Notes under the pieces: generated by a model
Told to the model about the DNA's origin: nothing
Seen by the model: only the letters and a program-made list of their open reading frames with translations
The model's database searches: none
Part shown: in pieces, positions 33,936 to 44,124 of the stretch
Position numbering within the stretch: position 1 is the first letter of the stretch
How the letters are laid out: the number at the start of each line of letters is the position of its first letter
From: Boesenbergia rotunda
Lineage: Eukaryota; Streptophyta; Magnoliopsida; Zingiberales; Zingiberaceae
Reading direction: 5' to 3'
DNA length: 64,000 nt
Assembly: GCA_024364735.1 (NCBI GenBank)
Contig: JAGFNQ010004022.1
Coordinates: forward strand, 123,326-187,325
Made by a program: the position numbers and the translations under genes

Positions 33936-36389
33936 TGATAAAGCCTCGCGTGTCGTATCGCGAGTATCAAATACAATTAAAGAATCGAACTCCTCTACAC
34001 TAATGTAGCATAGAGTAACTCGAGTCGTCTCCCAACGAATGTAGTTGGTACATGGTAATTCTCAAGATAGTATATTATTGCTTTTGGGTTTTTGATATCA
34101 AACTGGGGTTTGATTTGAACATTAATATCACGAACAGAAATAGAAGAGCAGATATGAAATCTAGTTCTACTTAAGGAAAGACAATGCAAGTACTGAAATC
34201 TAATTTAACCTAACTACAATTGCAGTAAAGAAAAAGCAATATGAAAGAAGCATTCAAGAAATAAAGCATCAATGAAATCTAGACATGGAGCAAAACCTAC
34301 AGCATTAATGAAATCTAATCTGACCTAACCTATTGCATCCAAATTAAATACAAGAACGTAAGGAAATCATGAAGCATTCAATTAACAAAGGATTGCAAGA
34401 ATTCAATGAACTTAATTGCAACAATCCAAATAACACGAATGATTTGGGAATTCCATCAATCACGTAATGAGCATGAAGAAATTTGATAAAAGTACATGCA
34501 AGTTGAAACATAGGGGATCCATCAAATACAATCATTCACCAATTAACACAATCATTCTCTAGTAAAACCACCAAAAACCAAATCAAATGGAAACATTGCA
34601 AATTGACCCCAAGTATTCTGTGTTGTGAAGAGGAAAAACTCCTGCACTTAGTGTTCTGCCGAAACATGATGAAGTCTGGCTGCTGTGAAAGAAATGACTT
34701 TGTTGTGAAGAAGTTTCTATGAACAATCTTGATACAAACATCAACAATTGACACAAACTGTCAACACATGATAAACAATCAAAATTAAGCATTGAGCTAC
34801 CATCAGACTTGGAGTAATTGTTGTAATGAAGTGGATGAACTGAATTGTCGTGAAGGTGCCTGAATTATGTGAAGAGAAATTTGCTGTGAAGAATTACTGA
34901 AATGCTGTGAAGAACTTGAATCACTGATGAAGGAAATTGCTGTAATGCTGATAAAGAAGAACAAGCTGTGAAGAACTACTGAAATGCTGTGAAGAACTTG
35001 AATCGCTGATGAAGGAATTCTAGATTGCTGATGAAACTGCTATGAAGAAACTGCTGGGACGTAAAAACTGCTGCCGGTAATGAAATTATTGTGAAGAACT
35101 AATGGCGTGCGACGGAGGAAGATGGTCGGCGGCAGTGAAGTCGACTAGGACTCGGAACCTCTAGGCCCTAGCTCTGCGGTGGTGATGTGGATGAAAGCTT
35201 TGATCGAGTCGGGAACCCCTCAAACTCGAGAGAAAGCTGTCGGTCGGCGGCGATGAAGTGGAAAGCGGATGGAGTTGATCGGATCGAGTCGGGAACCCCT
35301 CAAACTGCGATCAATCGAAGCTCCGACCGGCGACGATGAAGTCGGTGGAATACCGCCGACGGTGAAGGTAGAGAAGATGGGTTGAGACAGGAACCCCTTG
35401 TCTGCAACTGCTTCTTCCCGATCGCCCTCGCCTCTATGGAGAAGATGACTTCGAGAGGATGACCTAGGTTTCGCGACGCTGCCCTCTTTTGATCCGTGGT
35501 TGCGCGGTTCGGTCTAGTCAGCCAGCTTCAGCTTGAGTTGGATTCAGTCCAGACTTGGGTTCAGTCGAGCTCAGAAGTTCGGTTTGGCTCAGCGGTTCAG
35601 TGGTTCGATCAGCCTCAGCCCAGCAATTGGGTTCAGTCCAGTCAACTCAACTCAGCCTTGGTTCAGTTCAGCCCAGCTAGAGCTCAGAAGTTGGATTTGG
35701 CTCAGCTTGCGCTTGACCCAGCAGACCAAGCCAGCTTCAGCGGTTCGATTCGGCTCAGCGGTTCAATCGAGCACTAGGTTCAGCCAAGTTATGATGGAAG
35801 CAACAGACGGCTGAGATCAATCTGACTTCATCCAACGGTCGGATCTCTTTAGATCTGATCCAAACTCCACAGATCTCAATCAATGGTCCTGATCTACCTA
35901 TCCCCACTCGGATTAACCAGATCAGTGGCGGATGGTCCAGATCTTCCCTTTACTTGAATTGATGGTCTAGACATCTTGAGCTTGATCCAACGGTCAGATC
36001 ACTTCTGATTTGGCTGAAATTTTCAGATCTTGATCTATGGTCATGATTGATTCTATCTTGAGCTCGAATTGACCAGAAGTTGACCGATGGCTCAGATCTA
36101 GCCGTTCTCTGGAATGGACGACTCCTAATAATCCGATGCTTGATCCCTTTGATCTGGATCCAATGCTGACTCAAGTCTGACCCGATTTGATCTAGGTCCA
36201 TGATCAATTGAAGCCTACAAAATGATATTCAATTTTAGTGCCAAAAATATCCCAAATATATAATGATTTGAATTAAAAACCAAAATAGAGGAAATACATG
36301 AAACCTAATACAATTGCAAACTTAAGCATATAAAATGTGGATCACTTGGATTTTAGAGCCGAAAATAATCAACAAAATGATGGTTATCA
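33936..36389 (-). repeat. H 3' LTR
   Basis: Nearly identical to 40257-42713. It is built from several low-complexity zones: GCTGTGAAGAA repeats near 34860-35110, a CG-rich zone with repeated TCGAGTCGGGAACCCCTC (35150-35470), a TTCAGCCCAG-type zone (35510-35790) and AGATCTGATCC/GATGGTC repeats (35830-36200). No protein is supported; open frames reflect the repeats. Confidence 0.93.
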
Positions 36390-38105
36390 AACTCCCCCAC
36401 ACTTATTCTTAGGCGTCTCACGCAAGTAAACAAAACTAAAAGAAAACAACATATCTCCCAAACATTACATCCCCTATCAATACTTTAAGAAATAATAAAA
36501 GAAAATTACTTAAGATCATCAAGTCTCAAGAATCCATGTATTTATGGTTCCAAATCTCTCATAAGTCAAAGACATGGTAATTTCATCAACTTGAATAAAC
36601 TAAGCATGACAAAAACCTCACAAGATGGATATATGCACTGATGCTCACAAAAAATCAAATATGGAAGTGGAGTTCTCTCAAAACATTCATGACATTACAC
36701 TACCATATGCTTGCTTATCTTCTACTTCTCCACTACTATAACATAAGTGCACAAATCAAGAGGGTTTTTCAATGAATAATAATGAAACCAAGTGCTAACA
36801 AGAGAACAAGAATGGTAGATAACAAAGAAGATCATAGAGAGCATGAAAGAAGATCAAAGAGAATATGAGAGCATTGGGGTAATTAACATGATGTATACAA
36901 TCAAACAATAGGCCAAAATAAATAACTCAATCAAACCTCCAACACTCAAAATTCTCCTTGCACATTCTCAATACAATACACAACAACCACTTACAACACT
37001 TCTAAAAATGTATGCATGTATCAACAATTCACTCTTGAGTTTCTCTAATAAGGATATCAAATGAGTATACATCAAAAATTCTTCTACGAAAATATTCCCT
37101 CTTGTTCATCACTAACAAAAATCCCGAATGCTTGAGGAAATTTTTTTTTCACTTTCTTTAATTTTTTTTATTCTTTTCTCTTTTTTTTTTCTCACATTTT
37201 TTTTCATCTTTATTATTATTATTATTATTTTTTATCTCTCTTCCTTTTTTTCACATAGAGAGATTTTCTTTTTTTTTTCTCTTTTTTTTTCACACAAGCA
37301 TTCGTTCATACACACGTGTCTCCCCTCCACACTTAAAACTTGAGCGTCTCGTGAAACCTACTAAATATGTAACAAAGCATGATAACATCTCAAACTTACA
37401 ATAGTAGAGGCTAATAATAGACAAATAAAAATGTACTCATCATGCAATCACCCCATGCTTTCATCGAATGCTCAAGAAAAGAATAAGCTAACAAAGATAT
37501 GATAGTGAGAATATAGTGACAATGATAGTATCTGAGAGACAATGAAACATGAAGGTAATAGGTGAAACACTCACTAGTAACAGTAGCAAAGTAGAGGGCA
37601 AACTAAGAGATCAACAAGAAAGGTTGCCTCCATCATATTCATGTATGTTTATGCTATTGTAATTTCAAAAAGAATCAAAGCAAGTTCTAGAGTGTCATGT
37701 ATCACAAATGCTATCACACATAAGAGGATTAAAGATAGGCATGGCAATATCCTCACTAGGTGAACAATAAAATGTCATGCTTAATCTAACAAGATAGAGT
37801 CTATCACCACAACAAATGACTAAATGCAATTAATGTCCCCAAGCATACCAAGGAAACCGAAACTCGATAATCAGACTTAACTATCTTTTATGATTCTCAA
37901 AGCATAATAAAGGAACATGTAGGGAGATAAAACTAGAAGTTAAACAAGGTTTATTCAAGACCAAACAAAGTGCAGAATGAGGAAGCAAAACATGAATGCA
38001 AGGTATAAAAGCAAACAAACATGCGAGTATAAACATAAAGAAAAAAAAGAAAAGGAAAATAAAGGAACAAACTCCCCTTCAAGTAGGGTAGAGAGCACGT
38101 AGCAT
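36390..38105 (-). other. H internal non-coding 3' region
   Basis: 1.7 kb between the 3' LTR and the gag-like stop. It starts with the purine tract (36390-36403) and contains a 150-base polypyrimidine run on the plus strand (37138-37300), purine-rich in element sense. AT-rich and without an open frame of note. It replaces the pol region of an autonomous relative. Confidence 0.75.
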
Positions 38106-40121
38106 CTATTTTGGGAGAACTATCCTCATGTGATCAACCTCGTAGTGCACGTATTTCCCCCTTATTAATTTCGCACAAGCATCTTCCGGTGGTCGGAGAC
38201 GATTAAGGTTCAGAACCCATTTAAGAGGTGAGGTGCTACTAGTCGAAATAAGAACAACTCCTCCCTCTTGATGCTTTTTGGAAGTCCTTCCAGGAGGTTG
38301 GAGTCTGTTCAGATAGAGCACCCACTCCAGATGTCTTCGGGACCCTGCAAAACTATGTAATACCTCTCTCAAGTGTGCAGGGTAAGAAAGAAGTGTAATA
38401 TCGTCAATCTCTACATAAAAAGAATCCAAAAATGTAACACATCTAAGAAAATCAATTATTGACACCTCAATGAAGTTTTCACAATTAATATCTGCATAAG
38501 ATGTGTCCAGTAATTCATCAGAACAAATAACATCAACACTAGGTATCGCAATGGAATTTTCACAATCAATTTCTAAATGAGATGTAGCAAGACATGCATC
38601 ACAACCAATATAATCAACATTGGGTACCTCTATGCGATTTTCACAATTATTGTCCATAAAGGATGTATCAAGAATATCATCACAACAAGCAATCTCAACA
38701 CTAGGTGTGCCCAAATATTTACCACAATGAACATAATCAATTTCAGGTGCCTTTACAGGTTTTTCACAAACAATTTCTACAGCAAATGTATCAATAAATT
38801 CATCACAATGAATACAATCAGTTTTAGGCACCTCTGCGAATTTTTCACACTCAACATTTACATGAGATGTATCACAACATGCTTCACATTCAACAAATTC
38901 AACACTAGGTACCTCTATGAATTTCTCACAATCAAATTTTACAAAAGATGTATCCATAAGAGTATCACAAACAATAAAATCATTTTGAGGTACCTCCATT
39001 GATTTTTCTAAAGACATAAGAGGAATACTCACCTGATCGTGCTGAAGAATACCTGGAGGTTCTATAAGAGTGAATGTATCCATAGCTTCCTCCTGGTCAA
39101 GAGCAGGTTCCATCTCAGGCTCAAGTTCTGGTGGACACTCAACTGAAGCAAGTGATTCTTGTGTTCTTGCTTCCACCATGCAAGTCCCTACACTTTCATT
39201 CCGATCCTCTGAATCTTCTAATATATCAAGCAATGTTGGTGGTCCCTGGGGCTCAGTGCAATCCCCTACACCTGTGGATTCATCTGATTGTCCTGATCTT
39301 TGGGCTAGTATTTGATTCATTTGATCAACCAATTTCGAAAGGCGTCCTGCGATGTCTTGACGCTCTTGTTGTTGTAAAATTTGTTGAAGCATCTCTTTCA
39401 TCCTCTGTTGTTGAGCCTCATTCTCATTAGGATTCTCAAAGCCTCCTTGATTGTTGTGGAATTCCTGTTGATCTTGAAATGTGACATAAGGTTGCTGAAA
39501 ATTAAGAGTAGGCTGTGAGTTCTGAAATGGGAACTGTTGGGGCTGCTTAAATGATTGAATGGGATGATTAAACTGCTGAAGATTTGGTTCACAATTTGGT
39601 GGAGATTGCTGAAAATTATGGTTCTGAAAACTCTGGGCATAGGGCTGAAATAGTTGGTGGGACGATTGGATTGGTTGTTGAAAATTCTGATTCTGGAATT
39701 GAAAACTCTGAAATGGAGGCTGAAAATTCTGATCGTTCGGTGGAAAATATTATTGTGAAGGTTGAAATCCACTCTGATTTTGATTCTGGAATGTCTAAAA
39801 TGGTTGGAACCCCTACTGAAAATTCTGACCTTGAAATTTGCAATCTTGCTGAAACTGTTGAAATTGTGGCTGAAAGAATGGTTGAACTTGCTGAGAATCA
39901 TAGCCCATAAAATTCTGGTTGCACTGCTGAAATTGCTATGGAAATTGATGTGGTTGCTGGTAATTCAAATTATCTTGGTACCCTTGCTGAAAATTCTGAA
40001 ATTGTGGTTGAAACTGCTGTGGTGGCTGATTAAAAGTTTGGTACTGCTGCAAGTCTGAATAGGGTTGCTGAAATTGTTGGCACGGCTACTGGTGCGGAGA
40101 TGAATAAGCATTTGAAAACAT
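38106..40121 (-). pseudogene. H gag-like protein: Gln/Phe-rich half plus 27-residue Cys repeats
   Basis: One frame of 672 codons from the ATG at 40119-40121, with five stops in the first 240 codons (four TAG, one TAA), all where Gln is the common residue. The upstream half is dominated by QFQQ, NFQQ and PQ motifs. The open 431-codon part (38106-39401) starts with a Gln-rich coiled-coil-like segment (MKEMLQQILQQQ, LVDQMNQILAQ), then an acidic spacer. Residues 131-333 hold about six full and two partial repeats of about 27 residues with two Cys each (pattern xCEkfiEVPxvdxixCdxxldTs). Residues 359-404 contain a duplicated WVLxLNRLxPP. No zinc knuckle or enzyme motif. Probably a Gag-like structural protein of a non-autonomous family; function not known. 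Confidence 0.7.
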
Positions 40122-40235
40122 TTTGAATCTGTAGTCCTGTCACAAAACAAGTAAAATAGCAGCAACCGTATACAAAAGATAAAACAATCAAAAATAAAAT
40201 CAAAAGATATAATTATCAAGCACCCACTTCATCAT

Positions 40236-40252
40236 CCCCGGCAACGGCGCCA
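40236..40252 (-). other. Primer-binding site of H, tRNA-Asp
   Basis: Element-sense TGGCGCCGTTGCCGGGG, complementary to the 3' end of plant tRNA-Asp, four bases from the LTR edge at 40257. Distinct from the Met-primed elements around it. Confidence 0.93.
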
Positions 40253-40256
40253 AATT

Positions 40257-42713
40257 TGATAAAGCCTCGCGTGTCATACCGCGAGTATCAAATACAATTA
40301 AAGAATCGAACTCCTCTACACTAATGTAGCATAGAGTAACTCGAGTCGTCTCCCAACGAATGTAGTTGGTACATGATAATTCTCAAGATAGTATATTATT
40401 GCTTTTGGGTTTTTGATATCAAACTGGGGTTTGATTTGAACATTAATACTATGAACAGAAATAGAAGAGCAGATATGAAATCTAGTTCTACTTAAGGAAA
40501 GACAATGCATGTACTGAAATCTAATTTAACCTAACTACAATTGCAGTAAAGAAAAAGCAATATGAAAGAAGCATTCAAGAAATAAAGCATCAATGAAATC
40601 TAGACATGGAGCAAAACCTACAGCATTAAAGAAATCTAATCTGACCTAACCTATTGCTTCCAAATTAAATACAAGAACGTAAGGAAATCATGAAGCATTC
40701 AATTAACAAAGGATTGCAAGAATTCAATGAACTTAATTGCAACAATCCAAATAACACGAATGATTTGGGAATTCAATCAAACATCTAATGAGCATGAAGA
40801 AATTTGATAAAAGTACATGCAAGTTGAAACATAGGGGATCCATCAAATACAATCATTCACCAATTGACACAATCATTCACTAGTAAAACCATCAAAAACC
40901 AAATCAAATGGAAACATTGCAAATTGACCCCAAGTATTCTGTGTTGTGAAGAGGAAAAACTCATGCACTTAGTGTTCTGCCGAAACATGATGAAGTCTGG
41001 CTACTGTGAAAGAAATGACTCTGTTGTGAAGAAATTTCTGTGAACAATCTTGATACAAACTTCAACAATTGACACAAACTGTCAACACATGATAAACAAT
41101 CAAAATTAAGCACTGAGCTGCAATCAGATTTGGAGTAATTGCTGTAATGAAGTGGATGAACTGAATTGCCGTGAAGGTGCTGGAATTATGTGAAGAGAAA
41201 TTTACTGTGAAGAATTACTGAAATGCTGTGAAGAACTTGAATCACTGATGAAGGAAATTGCTGTAATGCTGATAAAGAAGAACAAGTTGTGAAGAACTAC
41301 TGAAATGCTGTGAAGAACTTGAATCGCTGATGAAGGAATTCTGGATTGCTGATGAAACTACTATGAAGAAACTGTTGGGAAGTAAAAACTGCTGCCGGTA
41401 ATGAAATTGTTGTGAAGAACTAATGGCGTGCGGCGGAGGAAGATGGTCGGCGGCGGTGAAGTCTACTAGGACTCGGAACCCCTGGGCCCTAGCTCTGCGG
41501 TGGTGATGTGGATGAAAGCTTTGATCGAGTCGAGAACCCCTCAAACTCGAGAGAAAGCTGTCGGTCGGCGGCGATGAAGTGGAAAGCGGATGGAGTTGAT
41601 CGGATCGAGTCGGGAACCCCTCAAACTGCGATCAATCAAAGCTCCGACCGGCGACGATGAAGTCGGTGGAATACCGCCGACGGTGAAGGTAGAGAAGATG
41701 GGTTGAGACAGGAACCCCTCGTCTGCAACTGCTTCTTCCCGATCGCCCTCGCCTCTATGGAGAAGATGACTTCGAGAGGATGACCTAGGTTTCGCGACGC
41801 TGCACACTTTTGATCCCTGGCTGCGCGGTTCGGTCCAGTCATCCAGCTTCAGCTTGAGTTCGATTTAGTCCAGACTTGGGTTCAGTCCAGCTCAGAAGTT
41901 CGGTTTGGCTCAGCGATTCAGTGGTTCGATCAGCCTCAGCCCAACAATTGGGTTCAGTCCAGTCAACTCAACTCAGCCTTGGTTCAGTTCAGCCCAGCCA
42001 GAGCTCAGAAGTTGGATTTGGCTCAGCTTGCGCTTGACCCAGCAGACCAAGCCAGCTTCAGCGGTTCGATTTGGCTCAGCGGTTCAGTCCAGCACTAGGT
42101 TCAGCCAAGTTATGGTGGAAGCAACAGACGGCTAAGATCAATCTGACTTCATCCAACGGTCGGATCTCTTCAGATCTGATCCAAACTCTACAGATCCCAA
42201 TCAATGGTCCTGATCTACCTATCCCCAGCTTGGATTAACCAGATCAGTGGCGGATGGTCCAGATCTTCCCTTTACTTGAATGGATGGTCTAGACATCTTG
42301 AGCTTGATCCAACGGTCAGATCACTTCTGATTTGGCTGAAATTTTCAGATCATGATCTATGGTCATGATTGATTCTATCTTGAACTCGGATTGACCAGAA
42401 GTTGACCGATGACTCAGATCTAGCTGTTCTCTGGAATCGACGGCTCCGAATAATCCGATGCTTGATCCTTTTGATCTGGATCCAATGCTGACTCAAGTCT
42501 GACCCGATTTGATCTAGGTCCATGATCAATTGAAGCCTACAAAATGATATTCAATTTTAGTGCCAAAAATATCCCAAATATATAAAGATTTGAATTAAAA
42601 ACCAAAATAGAGGAAATACATGAAACCTAATACAATTGCAAACTTAAGCATATAAAATGCGGATTAAACATAGATTTTAGAGCCGAAAATAATCAACAAA
42701 ATGATCGTTATCA
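40257..42713 (-). repeat. H 5' LTR
   Basis: Same layout as the 3' LTR with scattered substitutions. Ends TTATCA followed by the second CTCAC. The left edge TGATAAAGCC follows the primer site by four bases. Confidence 0.93.
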
Positions 42714-42840
42714 CTCACCAAGTCCTGCAAGACTTATTCACACATATCAAAATAATATAACACCTTATTCTTAATCATATTGATACACACACATCAAAAC
42801 CATGATCTTCCCGATCATACTTGGGTTGATTGCCCCAACA
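42714..42840 (-). repeat. G 5' LTR, right (outer) portion
   Basis: It begins with the second CTCAC and probably ends at GCCCCAACA (42832-42840), which read in element sense gives a TGTTGGGG start as in other SIRE-like LTRs. With the left portion this makes an LTR of about 0.92 kb. The outer edge is inferred because G's other LTR is not in the window. Confidence 0.6.
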
Positions 42841-43952
42841 GATCGTTGTTGTCCGCTAGTTCTTGGTGCCACCACCTTGTCTCACCGTTGATAGAATGTA
42901 GCTACGACCACCAGAAGACCATCGGTAGTCCTTCATTATTGTCGACCCTCCCTCTGGCTGTGAGCCACCTTCCTAGGCATGAGCCATTGACAACAATCAA
43001 CAGGTTAAGTATGGTTATCTATGTATGATGGATGTTATGAATGGGAAATTTGTAGGTAAACTATGGGAGATAGCTTGTGTGCATGCCATTAGTTAAGATT
43101 TGTTTTCATCTAATAATGATTTTGAGTTCATATGTGGATTGGATTCAGTCGGATAGGTTATGTTTTATGGAAGTGAATGTTGGTTTTACTTTGGGTGGTT
43201 GATCTGTTGGATTTGGTTGTCTTATGAAGGGAGCTGGCTGTGAATTACATTAGATAAGGATGGTTATTAAGTTAGTGCTTAAATGTGTGAACTATTTGAT
43301 CATTGGATTTTTCGACTACGGGATCTATTTGTGATTTTAGTTTGTGAAATTGTAGTAGTTAATGTGGTGAATCAATTTTTGGGTTTGATCCTTCCAGATC
43401 ATAGATGGATATGTATGGGTTTATTGTGGAGTTTGACCATGGATGACTGATATAACTGTCCTGCTACCGTGAGTTAGTTTAATTAGATTATGTTCATTAT
43501 TTAGTCATGTTCGGAGCTTTAGATCAGTAGCTTGATGGATTTGGGGCAATGTGTTGGTGGATTGGTTTTGGTTCTCGTTGGTTTGATCCTGTACTATGGC
43601 TTGCCGTGAGTTGAGAATATGGGTAGTTCTATGGTGAGTTTCAAATTGATTTGTTTGTGGTTTGATCTTGTTAATGCTCTGCTTGGGTTGATCTTTATGT
43701 CACCGTGAGCTACCTTACGTATTAGGGTTGTTGTAGTTTTGATATTGGGTGTCTAGGCATCGATCATTAATTGGGGATTTACTTATTTAAATAGATGTTG
43801 AATTAGGAGTATATCCTAATTTTGTTTAGTAGTTAGACTAGTTATTTTATTAATCGAATAAGTAGCTAAACGTTGTTCTTGGTGTAGGACTTTCACTTTG
43901 GATATATACGGTTGATTGTGAGGAGGTTCTCTCTGATACGTAGATAATATTA
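42841..43952 (+). other. Unclassified LTR-like remnant
   Basis: 1.1 kb without a credible gene. A GC-richer start with CAACAGGTTAAGTATGG (donor-like, about 42998) is followed by T-rich text resembling the style of F's LTR (TTGATCTGTTGG, TAGGACTTTCACTTTGGAT compared with CAGGACACTGATCGCTTTTGGAT). It could be a diverged relative of the F LTR into which G inserted. It is joined directly to the truncated pol of J. Confidence 0.35.
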
Positions 43953-44124
43953 CAAGGAGGATACTAGCGCCCCAATATTGACTCTTCCAGAGAGCGATAT
44001 GGGTTTCGATATGTACAGCGACGCATCCAAACTGGGACTCGGAGCTATACTTATGCAAAATGGGAAGGTAATTGCCTATGCCTCTAGGCAACTGAAGGAA
44101 GATGAAAGAAACTACCCTACCCAT
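43953..44124 (+). pseudogene. J RNase H start, 5'-truncated
   Basis: It begins near TAGCGCCCCAATATTGACTC, the same point as codons for SAPILTLPESD in A/B, and runs to NYPTH, where K is inserted. The RNase H Asp is present (MYSDASKLGLG). Upstream RT and gag are missing, and a rearrangement joins this to the remnant on the left. The frame is continuous with the downstream part at 54234 if K is removed. Confidence 0.85.

Larger units (their letters stand above)
33936..42713 (-). mobile_element. Element H: non-autonomous LTR element with tRNA-Asp primer
   Basis: LTRs at 33936-36389 and 40257-42713 (2454 and 2457 bases), start and end TGATAA/TTATCA, flanked by CTCAC (33931-33935, 42714-42718). 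The primer site matches plant tRNA-Asp, as in Athila/Tat-type Ty3 elements. The internal 3.87 kb encodes one decayed gag-like frame and no protease, RT or integrase. The purine tract GTGTGGGGGAGTT lies next to the 3' LTR. Complete in structure and movable only with enzymes from elsewhere. Confidence 0.93.

Noticed and set aside
35496..35814. Open frames of 93 codons in the H LTR
   Set aside because: They are readings of the TTCAGCCCAG repeat zone. Two overlapping frames are open on the same strand and a frame recurs in the other LTR with changes.
37128..37343. Phe/Leu-rich membrane protein frame
   Set aside because: It is only the translation of the polypyrimidine run.
38577..39002. 141-codon plus-strand frame with CITTNIIN-like repeats
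   Set aside because: It is the antisense shadow of the Cys-repeat region of the H protein.
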